Assembly (NCBI GenBank): GCA_020348925.1
Contig: CP070758.1
Span: 526,188 to 542,641, forward strand
Source of the DNA: Gemmatimonadota bacterium
GTDB taxonomy: Bacteria; JBHIER01; G020348925
Direction of reading: 5' to 3'
DNA: 16,454 bases
Part shown: in pieces, positions 1 through 6,390 of the stretch
Layout: every line of letters begins with the position of its first letter
How positions within the stretch are numbered: the first letter of the stretch is position 1
Notes under the pieces: model-generated
The model's input: only the letters and a program-made list of their open reading frames with translations
What the model was told of the DNA's origin: nothing
Databases searched by the model: none
Made by a program: the position numbers and the translations under genes

Positions 1-8
1 CACTTTAT

Positions 9-40
9 ACTTATGATAATATAGACTTATGATAATATAG
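9..40. repeat. Tandem 16-bp repeat, two copies
   Basis: The 16-mer acttatgataatatag occurs twice head to tail with no mismatch. It lies in an AT-rich stretch downstream of the small membrane protein gene. No function is evident; it could be slippage-prone intergenic DNA. The copies themselves are read directly from the sequence. Confidence 0.85.
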
Positions 41-72
41 AAACAAATTTTTTTATTAGAAAATATATTTTC

Positions 73-297
73 CTAAAAACCAATCGCTGATTTCATTCCA
101 ACTAACAGCACAACAGCCATGAGAGCGACTATGACGAACATGTAGGTTGCAAAGATGTAGGACTTTTGTTTTACTTTATGTAATACCTCGCCCACGGTAG
201 GAACGAATATCAGCCCGAGTCCGAAGACAAATGCCGCCCCCAATGCTATTGCCAGTGCCACGCTCCCGACCAATTTAATCACTGCAAATACTTCCAT
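73..297 (-). CDS. Small two-helix membrane protein under riboswitch control
   Basis: This is a 74-aa protein I do not recognise. It has two long hydrophobic segments, about residues 6-33 (rich in Ala, Gly, Val and Phe) and 48-69, joined by a short basic loop with Lys-rich sequence near residues 39-44 (HKVKQKS). This predicts a helical hairpin in the inner membrane. The start is set by an AGGAG Shine-Dalgarno about 8 nt upstream of the ATG at 297. A longer reading from 351 would begin inside a terminator hairpin and is rejected. The leader carries a GEMM-I riboswitch and an intrinsic terminator, so expression is probably controlled by a cyclic dinucleotide. In known genomes GEMM-I riboswitches often control motility, pili, cytochromes or surface genes, but nothing in this protein identifies a pathway. 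It appears to be the only gene of its transcript inside the window. Confidence 0.8.
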   Translation of the reverse strand: MEVFAVIKLVGSVALAIALGAAFVFGLGLIFVPTVGEVLHKVKQKSYIFATYMFVIVALMAVVLLVGMKSAIGF

Positions 298-333
298 TGT
301 AGCTTCTCCTTTTTTCTTCAGTCGTCTGTAAGC

Positions 334-363
334 AAAAAAAATCTGCCCCACATGTGGAGCAGA
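334..363 (-). terminator. Intrinsic terminator in riboswitch expression platform
   Basis: On the minus strand the 22 nt from 363 to 342 fold into a near-perfect hairpin (TCTGCTCCAC pairing with GTGGGGCAGA, one G-U pair) followed at once by eight T residues (341-334). It lies between the GEMM-type aptamer and the ribosome binding site of the 74-aa gene. That is where an expression platform for transcriptional control is expected. Whether ligand turns the gene on or off cannot be decided by eye. Confidence 0.85.
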
Positions 364-387
364 CTCTCTTTCAAAAGATTATGCTTA

Positions 388-476
388 TCACGGTTTCGGT
401 AACCCGGCTTGCTAACAAATGAGCCCCGTGGCTTCCCGTCCCACCTTCACAAGTGGTTTGGCTTTTCGGTCCGTCT
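388..476 (-). promoter_or_regulatory. GEMM-I (c-di-GMP-I class) riboswitch aptamer
   Basis: Read on the minus strand, the segment carries the GEMM-I landmarks in order: GCCAAACC; a six-pair stem (CCACTT with AGGTGG) capped by a GTGA GNRA tetraloop; GGGACGGGAAGCCACGGG; a second arm; and GCCGGGTTACCG. A short closing helix pairs ACGG at 474-471 with CCGT at 393-390. This matches the family by arrangement and conserved bases (Vc2 aptamer and GEMM consensus known from the literature). Compared with Vc2, the bases corresponding to the G21-C46 pair appear swapped to C-G, and the base corresponding to A47 appears to be G. The ligand is therefore presumably a cyclic dinucleotide, but c-di-GMP is not certain. 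The element precedes an intrinsic terminator and the 74-aa membrane protein gene. Confidence 0.88.
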
Positions 477-478
477 AT

Positions 479-513
479 GTTATACTATCGATACTATCGG
501 CCTACACTTTCAA
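479..513 (-). promoter_or_regulatory. Possible promoter of riboswitch transcript (weak)
   Basis: On the minus strand a TTGAAA (513-508) lies upstream of two overlapping -10-like boxes, TAGTAT (487-482) and TATAAC (484-479), just before the aptamer. The spacing of about 20 nt is too long for a good sigma70 promoter. The sequence GATAGTAT is tandemly repeated here. The position is right for a leader promoter, but the match is poor. Confidence 0.25.
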
Positions 514-829
514 CTTCCTCCAAATTTATGAAATTTCAAATACTGAATAAATGTTTTTATCTTCCTTCGCTGTTCAACTCCTGGCACTTCTATTGTGAAC
601 TTCCCTTACGCCATTCTTGTGTTTCTTCGTATCCTTTATGCTTAGCATAAAAATTCTATTGTTAGTAGCGCAAAACCAATGCCAACCTCATATATTAAAT
701 CCAGAAATAATCGGATTCATTTTAAGTCATTATAATTTAAATATATTATAAGAATTGAAAGTAAAATAGTGATAGAACCGAAATCGTCGTTGAGCGGCCA
801 AATCACCCAAATCTTGCATTTTGCATGGT

Positions 830-851
830 AAAATTGCACACGCCTGTGCAA
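830..851 (-). terminator. Candidate intrinsic terminator of the dockerin operon
   Basis: A perfect 7-bp stem (TTGCACA/TGTGCAA) with a 4-nt loop is followed on the minus strand by TTTTA. The T-run is short and the hairpin lies about 430 nt beyond the stop codon of the GH99-like gene, so the assignment is tentative. It is the only hairpin with a T-tail that I noticed between that gene and the riboswitch transcript. Confidence 0.45.
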
Positions 852-1140
852 CTATATGAGCTTGTTAGCGGGCATACCATTCATGTGAAGTTGAAAATCG
901 GCCATATTCAGGGCAACGAAGAGGATTGAGGAGGAACTACGAAGCAGAGGAGTGGAGGAGCAGAGGTGAAGGAGAGAAATAATGAAAAGATCAAAAATAG
1001 GAGTATAAGGAGAGACGATGAACAGAGGGGCAAGGGGGGCAGGGGAGAATTGGTGCGGAAGAGTCGTGTGCCTTGCAGGCAACCTTATGACGCCTTTCCT
1101 GACGAAAGTACCAGAGATTGTGCTTCACGGCAGCGTAGGT

Positions 1141-1162
1141 CTCGCATGCCTAAGCGTGCGAG
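1141..1162. repeat. Inverted repeat (hairpin) in non-coding DNA
   Basis: The segment reads ctcgcatgc, ctaa, gcgtgcgag: nine pairs with one mismatch or wobble around a 4-nt loop. There is no T-run on either side, so it is not an intrinsic terminator. It lies about 120 bp past the GH99-like stop codon and could protect a 3' end or be incidental. Confidence 0.6.
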
Positions 1163-1284
1163 TATCACTGCCGCCACCACCTTCTTCGACGCCGTTTCGA
1201 GGAGCAATCCGATCCCCGAGCCGAATCTGCGACACTCTGAAGAGCAAACTGCCGTTGATTTCGATATCAGACTGCCTCTTGATC

Positions 1285-2889
1285 TCACTCCTCCAATATC
1301 TCACGCACAATAGAAAGAACATCCACAATATTCAATTCTCCATCCCCATTCATATCAGCTCTTTCACGTTCTTCGGCGGTCGGGATATTGATTTGAAGTA
1401 TGAAATTTATTAAGACGACTACGTCAATGATATCGATGGTACCATCACCATTGACATCACCCTGTATCATGATCCACGCATTGCGATAGACCTTTGTCGA
1501 GTCGAGATAGGCAAATCCGTATTCCAGCGACGGTTCGATCTCTGTGCCTTCATGCCATTCGTTCCAACTGGTGATGAGGATCCAGTGAGGTGCGTTGGCC
1601 GTCGCGATGCTCCATCGCGATGCATAGAAGGCGCCGTCCTCTCTCGGCACATGGATGCCTGGGTCTCTGATGATTCGATCGTCGTACCCGGGCACGACCG
1701 TGGCGGCGAAGATTCTGCTGGAGTAATAAGCCTGAATGGAAGCTGTCCAGTACATGCGATCCGTCTCCTCTTCGGACAGGGTTACCGGATTGTACGTGTG
1801 ACAGCCGTCGAATACGGTGAGGGCCTCCGGGGTAAACGTGTCGGCGATGAAGAGGGCGTCCGAAGTCACCTGATTCAGAACGTTTTTCCAGGCCTCAAGG
1901 GGTAGAAGGCTCAGGGGATAACCGTAGATGAAGATAACGGGCAGGTCATTCTGTTTGAGAAAAGCCGGGTGATGTCCGTACGTATCAAGAAGATAATTGA
2001 GCTCGGCGGCAAAGATATCAATCCTGTCCTCCTCGGATGCGTTTTGGGCTGCCCAGGACGCCTCCAGGTAGACGGTGATCTCGATCCCACAGTCGAGAGC
2101 CGTTTCGAGGATTGGGTTGAGGGCGTTATCCTCGAAGCTGTCGATGCCCCACCAGGAAGAGATGAAAACGTCGACGCCAAAGTCGGCCGCCCACTGCATA
2201 TGTTGCTGCACGACGGTATCGCTCAGAGAGTCATAGTATCCCAGAAGAGGTGTATCAGTACTGGCATAATGATTGTATGGGTCCCAGTGGAACCAGGAGC
2301 CGGTTGGTCCCCTCGGATTGCCGTACCAGGGGTAGTAAAAAGCCATCACTTTTTTCGGAATGAAAAGGGACGTCCCCTCCAAAGGTGCGGGACCGTTTTC
2401 CATTAGAAGTTCGGCCGGGACGGTGAAGGTGCGGCTGTTGGTGGGATCGCCAGGTATGCTGCCAGGATTGGTGAAGGTAGAGACGGGTTCCGGAGGTTCA
2501 CTGTTTGCATTCATGATTATGAAGTTTACGATACCCCAATCCCCCTTCTGGCTCCGGATTATGAAACCTTCGTCTGGAATTGATCCTGAAAAGAGAAGGT
2601 ACTCGACAATTACGAGGGCCGTATCCTCTCTGAAAATGCCGTGGCAGTTGACGGTGGCCGAGCCCGACCGGTCCTCGATGATGTTAAGGTCGAGGCACAT
2701 GGTCTCATTGCTGTTCGTAATCTCCAAACTTGCCCAATCGGAGGTGCTGGAGAAGAGGATTTTCGTCTCATAGCCCAAAGGCTGCCCACTGCTTGTCGGA
2801 CAGAGGGGAAGGGAGGAAAAAAGAAGGGCAAGACACGTTCCAATCATAAAAGGCACAAGTGAGTACCGTAATCTTCGAGTTCGGAACAT
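1285..2889 (-). CDS. Secreted GH99-like glycosidase-type protein with C-terminal dockerin
   Basis: This 534-aa protein starts with a basic, then hydrophobic Sec signal peptide (about residues 1-30). An N-terminal beta-rich region reaches about residue 175. A TIM-barrel domain of the GH99-like/GH71-like type follows: FYYPWYGNP (184-192), SWWG (245-248), a YLE (274-276) and WNEWHEGTEIEPS (442-454). Glu444 and Glu447 are three residues apart, as are the two essential glutamates of bacterial GH99 endo-mannanases (known from that family). This supports a retro-barrel glycosidase, although the same fold occurs in WbsX-type proteins. Residues 477-534 form a dockerin with two Ca-binding loops (GDVNGDG, ADMNGDG). 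The ATG at 2889 has GGAGG 8 nt upstream, placed in the last codons of the preceding gene, whose stop ends one base before. This implies tight coupling. A longer frame to 2958 only mirrors the neighbour. Likely substrate: an alpha-mannan or related polysaccharide, unproven. Confidence 0.87.
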   Translation of the reverse strand: MFRTRRLRYSLVPFMIGTCLALLFSSLPLCPTSSGQPLGYETKILFSSTSDWASLEITNSNETMCLDLNIIEDRSGSATVNCHGIFREDTALVIVEYLLFSGSIPDEGFIIRSQKGDWGIVNFIIMNANSEPPEPVSTFTNPGSIPGDPTNSRTFTVPAELLMENGPAPLEGTSLFIPKKVMAFYYPWYGNPRGPTGSWFHWDPYNHYASTDTPLLGYYDSLSDTVVQQHMQWAADFGVDVFISSWWGIDSFEDNALNPILETALDCGIEITVYLEASWAAQNASEEDRIDIFAAELNYLLDTYGHHPAFLKQNDLPVIFIYGYPLSLLPLEAWKNVLNQVTSDALFIADTFTPEALTVFDGCHTYNPVTLSEEETDRMYWTASIQAYYSSRIFAATVVPGYDDRIIRDPGIHVPREDGAFYASRWSIATANAPHWILITSWNEWHEGTEIEPSLEYGFAYLDSTKVYRNAWIMIQGDVNGDGTIDIIDVVVLINFILQINIPTAEERERADMNGDGELNIVDVLSIVREILEE

Positions 2890-2890
2890 A

Positions 2891-5191
2891 TCAGGGGCCT
2901 CCAAGAATTGCGTTGACGATACGCACGATGTCCATGATGTTGATCTCGCCGTCGTCATTCATGTCCGCGGCCCACAATTCATCCTCAGTGGGTTCGTCCG
3001 CCAATACAAGGATGATGTTGACCGCCGTAACGACATCCAGAATATTGATGGATCCATCCCGGTTGACGTCACCTTTGGTCGGTTCTACGTATTCGTAGAC
3101 ATCGATAAGAAGTACGCTGTGCATGTTGAGATCAATGCTTGCGGTGATTAACGATGGATCGGGCTGGTCGAATGGTTGGGGGGTCCAATTTCCGAGGAAA
3201 TCAAGTTTTTGGCAGGAGGTGATTTCCTCCGCTTGGGGGAGGGTTACCGTGAGAGTCACCGATACGGGTGTCGGCACGGCATCGTTTTCGCCCACACCTG
3301 AATAATTCACAAGTCTCACCTGTAGGTCGTTTCCTTTTTGAAAGGGGAAAGCGACCACTCCGTGGGATGCAGTGACCGCGATGAGAGGATCGTAACTGAG
3401 ATGGTTCCACACCTGACTCACGAATTGCTGCCGAATGTATTCGGCTGTGGCAGGGTCGCCGCCCGTCCAATATGGAGCGGCGGCCCAGTAGTACTCCCGT
3501 TCCAATAGGGTGAGGAGATAGACACACTGTCCCGATCCATAGGTGTTGAGGTAGACCATTCCCTCTACAGCGTCGGTGTAACTGACGTCGAAAACATCTG
3601 CGAGCTGAAAATCGGCCCTCTCCTGTCCCCATTCATTGAAGAGTGATGTTTCACCGGTGGCAAGAAGAAGACCCCCGTTTGATACAAAGTTCCGGAGGGT
3701 CACCACTTGATCTGAACTCATGCAGCCGAGCAGAGGAGCGATCACGACCTTGAATTCACTGAGATGGTGAAGATCGGAATCGGAAATCACGCGATAGGGG
3801 ATGTTCGATTCCAAAAGCATCATGGCCATGCCCGGCCAGGCGTCGTGGTAGGCGTAGTCACCCTCCCAGGATCCTCGATCAAGATAGTCCATGGTTCGGC
3901 GGGAGAAGATGAGGGCCACGTCGGCGTAAGGCTCCCAATCTGTGTTGTAGTAAATTCCGCCGTACGTATTGAGCCATTGAAAGAACTGGCGGCGGAAGCC
4001 CACGTCCGGCGTACTGACCATACCCTCTTCACCGGAAGTGTAGTAGTGGAATCCTGCCGTGATGACGGATGCGGCGTGGAGGCGGGCCACATCGGTGGTA
4101 TTGGTTTGATCTTTCTCAACGTAGGAGAGGAGCCAGGGAGGATTGTCTTTGTCCAGATCGCTCCAAAACTTCAGGGTGGCCTGCATAGCCGGCCAGATAT
4201 GGTATTTCCATGCTCTTCCAGGACCTCCGAATTCATGAGCCGTGGCGTCGCACACGTTGGGCAGGTCCAGCGGACTGCTTCCGGTCTGCGTCATGCTCAC
4301 CGACGGTCCCACGGACGTCTCAATGATGAGCATGCAGTCGGGATCGACAGCTTTCAGTGCTGAATCAAAGTCGGCAATGAAGCGGTTCGCCTGCGTGTAT
4401 CGCCAGGCGATGAAATTTCGCCAGTTGGGATCGTTCCAGTTTGGGGTGATTGGCGGTTCGGACAGCGAGTATCCGGTCTCATTGTGAAACCGGGCCCGGC
4501 TGTAAGGATCCACCGTGGCCCATTGGTCCTGCCAGCCATCGCCGAATTCGGTGCGGAGAAAGGGGACATCGAACCAGACACCGTCCACACCGGTGGCTCC
4601 AATCCGGCCTGCGAGGGTCATGATGAGATCGTGGTATTCGGGATGATCAGGATTGAGCCAGACGTCCTCCTCAGTCTCGCCGACCCAGAAGGGCATGCCC
4701 GGCATGGATCCGTAGAAGACGGCCGGGCGGCCGTCGATGCCCATCTGGAGCCAGTCGGGGTGATCCGTGTAGGCGCTCAACTGGCCGTCGTCATCCTGGC
4801 CATCCATGTTCGTGTCGGAACCGTAGGTGCCCATCTCGAGAGGGGCAATATAGACAATCAGGGAGACGCCGGGGAAAGTGCTGTGAACATAATCCACGCC
4901 GGATTGCAAGGCGACCAATCCGGCATCGGGTTCAAGAATGCGGCCCCGGTACGAGTCGCTGAAGTTGGCCCAGCACAGGATGACGTTGGCTCCATCGTCC
5001 ACGGCTCTGGAGACACCGTCCTGCCAGCTTACGGCGTTTGGATCGTCCCAGGCCGTGGCGATGCGGGCCGTTCGAAGCCAGTCGGAGGATTGAGCCCGTG
5101 AACCAGCCAGGATGAAGGGTACGAGAAAACAAACGGCACAGAGAATTCTTATTGAAGAGCATATCATGCATTTGAGATGCGATGTCGGCAT
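2891..5191 (-). CDS. Secreted TIM-barrel glycosidase-like protein with GATase-like domain and dockerin
   Basis: This 766-aa protein begins with a signal peptide (hydrophobic about 13-30, cleavage likely after SRAQS). Residues about 38-415 look like a (beta/alpha)8 glycoside hydrolase domain: GVDGVWFDVPF at 201-211 ends a predicted strand with Asp208, and LIIETSVGP (288-296) carries Glu291. These are possible catalytic acids, by inference only. Residues about 424-535 resemble the GATase-like trimerisation domain of GH42 beta-galactosidases (DVALIFSRR, then VVIAPLLGCMSSDQV, then NFVSNGGLLLATGE). A beta-sandwich follows, then a dockerin at 707-766 (GDVNRDG, ADMNDDG). I cannot assign a GH family. 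The ATG at 5191 follows a modest AGGGA-type site; a second ATG eight codons in is possible. It is first in a two-gene operon with the GH99-like protein and sits about 90 nt behind a strong promoter. Confidence 0.82.
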   Translation of the reverse strand: MPTSHLKCMICSSIRILCAVCFLVPFILAGSRAQSSDWLRTARIATAWDDPNAVSWQDGVSRAVDDGANVILCWANFSDSYRGRILEPDAGLVALQSGVDYVHSTFPGVSLIVYIAPLEMGTYGSDTNMDGQDDDGQLSAYTDHPDWLQMGIDGRPAVFYGSMPGMPFWVGETEEDVWLNPDHPEYHDLIMTLAGRIGATGVDGVWFDVPFLRTEFGDGWQDQWATVDPYSRARFHNETGYSLSEPPITPNWNDPNWRNFIAWRYTQANRFIADFDSALKAVDPDCMLIIETSVGPSVSMTQTGSSPLDLPNVCDATAHEFGGPGRAWKYHIWPAMQATLKFWSDLDKDNPPWLLSYVEKDQTNTTDVARLHAASVITAGFHYYTSGEEGMVSTPDVGFRRQFFQWLNTYGGIYYNTDWEPYADVALIFSRRTMDYLDRGSWEGDYAYHDAWPGMAMMLLESNIPYRVISDSDLHHLSEFKVVIAPLLGCMSSDQVVTLRNFVSNGGLLLATGETSLFNEWGQERADFQLADVFDVSYTDAVEGMVYLNTYGSGQCVYLLTLLEREYYWAAAPYWTGGDPATAEYIRQQFVSQVWNHLSYDPLIAVTASHGVVAFPFQKGNDLQVRLVNYSGVGENDAVPTPVSVTLTVTLPQAEEITSCQKLDFLGNWTPQPFDQPDPSLITASIDLNMHSVLLIDVYEYVEPTKGDVNRDGSINILDVVTAVNIILVLADEPTEDELWAADMNDDGEINIMDIVRIVNAILGGP

Positions 5192-5231
5192 GATTTCTTC
5201 CCTTTTGATGTGGCACTGATGGATTGTCGGG

Positions 5232-5258
5232 CTTCCGAAGTCTTTGGGAATTCGGAAG
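5232..5258 (-). repeat. Hairpin in the 5' leader of the dockerin operon
   Basis: A perfect 8-bp inverted repeat (CTTCCGAA/TTCGGAAG, 11-nt loop) lies in the predicted untranslated leader, between the promoter and the start codon at 5191. It could stabilise the mRNA or bind a regulator; no T-run follows, so it is not a terminator. Confidence 0.65.
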
Positions 5259-5290
5259 TCTCCTGAATCGGCTGCAAAGCTTTGAGAAGT

Positions 5291-5319
5291 ATACTATACT
5301 TTCGTGGGATGCATGTCAA
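5291..5319 (-). promoter_or_regulatory. Sigma70-type promoter of dockerin glycosidase operon
   Basis: On the minus strand there is a consensus -35 TTGACA (5319-5314), a 17-nt spacer and a -10 TAGTAT (5296-5291). Transcription would begin near 5284, leaving a leader of about 93 nt that contains the 5232-5258 hairpin. A 20-bp perfect palindrome lies 27 bp upstream of the -35 box and could be an operator or the end of the upstream transcript. Confidence 0.75.
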
Positions 5320-5346
5320 GCTTCTTTTAACGGTGCTGAAAAATAT

Positions 5347-5366
5347 TGAAATGATTAATCATTTCA
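5347..5366. repeat. 20-bp perfect palindrome upstream of operon promoter
   Basis: TGAAATGATTAATCATTTCA is its own reverse complement. It sits 27 bp upstream of the TTGACA box of the dockerin operon. On the minus strand it is followed by AATATTTTT, so it might be a weak AT-rich terminator for the tupA transcript. Its dyad symmetry also fits a homodimeric regulator site. Confidence 0.7.
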
Positions 5367-5408
5367 CTCCAGATTGTTGCATTGAATGTGAAAGGGACAG
5401 GTGAGGAG

Positions 5409-5428
5409 TGCAACGATTTATCGTTGCA
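5409..5428. repeat. Inverted repeat with 9-bp arms
   Basis: TGCAACGAT and ATCGTTGCA are perfect inverted arms separated by two bases. It lies between tupA and the dockerin operon promoter, in the same cluster as the palindromes at 5347 and 5445. No T-run follows on the minus strand. It could be an operator or mRNA 3'-end hairpin. Confidence 0.7.
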
Positions 5429-5444
5429 GAGAAGTATTGGAAAC

Positions 5445-5461
5445 CATTTGCCAGGCAAATG
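5445..5461. repeat. Inverted repeat with 7-bp arms downstream of tupA
   Basis: CATTTGC and GCAAATG flank a 3-nt loop. On the plus strand it is followed by CATTTTT, but no plus-strand gene would need termination here. It is the palindrome nearest to the tupA stop codon (about 50 bp away), so it may shape the 3' end of that mRNA. Confidence 0.6.
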
Positions 5462-5512
5462 CATTTTTATGGTATTTTTTTCAATCTGTCGAGAGGTGAT
5501 CAGGTGAAAGGC

Positions 5513-6328
5513 TTAGGGATATGCATTCGGGTGGAAAAGAATTTTTCCGTCCTTCTTGAAATCACCGATGATCTTTTGACCCTCAGGCGAGGTCACCCAT
5601 CCTATGAACGCCATGGCGTGAAAGTAGTTGACGTGGGGGTGTCGGTGTGGGTTGACGGCGATGATGCCGTAAGGATTGAAAAGTCTTTCGTCTCCCTCAC
5701 ACAGAATGACGAGGTCGAGCTTCTTTTCAAAAGCGATGAAGGTTCCTCGATCGACAAGGCAATAGGTGTTCTTTTCGTTGGCCATCTGGAGGGTTGTTCC
5801 CTTCCCCTGTCCTGTCTCGACGTACCATTTTCCGTGAGGGATGATTTCCGCTACTTCCCATAAATTTTTCTCTTTTGCGTGGGTTCCGGACTCGTCACCC
5901 CGGGAGTAGAAAGGCTGCTGCGACGTAGCGATTCTTTTGAGAGCATCGGCACCACGTGTGCCCTTTATTCCGGCAGGGTCGTTTTCGGGACCGACCATAA
6001 CAAAATCGTTGTACATGACGTCCCGTCGGTTCACACCATATCCGATTTCGATAAATCTGTCCTCTGCCTCACGGGCATGGACGAGGACGAGATCGACGTC
6101 ACCGTTTTCTCCCAACTTCAAAGCTTTACCGGTACCGACGGCTATCACATCGACGGTGACCTGAAATCGGTCTTCGAAGGGCGGTACTAAAACCTGGAGA
6201 AGGCCCGAATTGTCGGTGGATGTCGTCGTGGCCATTTTGATCCGTTCAGTCGATGCTGCTGAGGAAGTTAGAAATATCACGACAGCCAGAATGGCAAAAC
6301 AGTTTTTAATGAATCGACGTCGTCTCAT
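5513..6328 (-). CDS. tupA: Tungstate ABC transporter substrate-binding protein, TupA type
   Basis: This 271-aa periplasmic solute-binding protein should capture tungstate (or molybdate) and deliver it to an ABC permease. It has a basic N-terminus (MRRRR), a hydrophobic signal segment (about 9-25), and right after it the family signature TTTSTDNSGLL (34-44). Further TupA-like segments are GTGKAL, DVDLVLVHA, YNDFVMVGP, SRGDESGTH and YCLVDRGTF. The start at 6328 is chosen because AAGGA lies 9 nt upstream and it gives a proper signal peptide. A GTG at 6394, overlapping the protease stop codon, would add 22 residues ahead of the signal peptide. The gene follows the protease gene by 62 bp and may share its promoter at 9053-9081. 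No tupB or tupC is adjacent, so this is an orphan binding protein within this window; a permease elsewhere is likely. Confidence 0.9.
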   Translation of the reverse strand: MRRRRFIKNCFAILAVVIFLTSSAASTERIKMATTTSTDNSGLLQVLVPPFEDRFQVTVDVIAVGTGKALKLGENGDVDLVLVHAREAEDRFIEIGYGVNRRDVMYNDFVMVGPENDPAGIKGTRGADALKRIATSQQPFYSRGDESGTHAKEKNLWEVAEIIPHGKWYVETGQGKGTTLQMANEKNTYCLVDRGTFIAFEKKLDLVILCEGDERLFNPYGIIAVNPHRHPHVNYFHAMAFIGWVTSPEGQKIIGDFKKDGKILFHPNAYP

Positions 6329-6390
6329 GGAGTGGTTCCTTTGAAATAAAAAATTTTTCTTATCGATACCAGGAATTCTGGGAAGCCTTT

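Larger units (their letters stand above)
514..1284. other. Non-coding interval with purine-rich tract
   Basis: I see no credible gene in this stretch. Open frames on either strand lack a good ribosome binding site and have low-complexity translations. Positions 700-770 are AT-rich. From about 908 to 1050 the plus strand is strongly purine-rich (repeated gag, gga and agg triplets), so any minus-strand transcript there would be a pyrimidine-rich RNA. A hairpin that could end the dockerin operon is at 830-851 and another hairpin is at 1141-1162. Confidence 0.6.

Noticed and set aside
298-351. Longer start for the 74-aa membrane protein (18 extra residues)
   Set aside because: The extra start codon lies within the terminator hairpin, while the ATG at 297 has a well-spaced AGGAG.
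453-650. 65-aa plus-strand frame
   Set aside because: It overlaps the riboswitch and its leader in antisense, lacks a convincing ribosome binding site, and has no recognisable features.
852-1413. Several overlapping frames on both strands (76, 115 and 131 aa)
   Set aside because: Low-complexity or mirror translations of the purine-rich tract, without domains; two of them also overlap the end of the GH99-like gene.
5347-5461. Phage attachment or transposon ends suggested by stacked palindromes
   Set aside because: The palindromes differ from one another and no integrase or transposase is present in the window.
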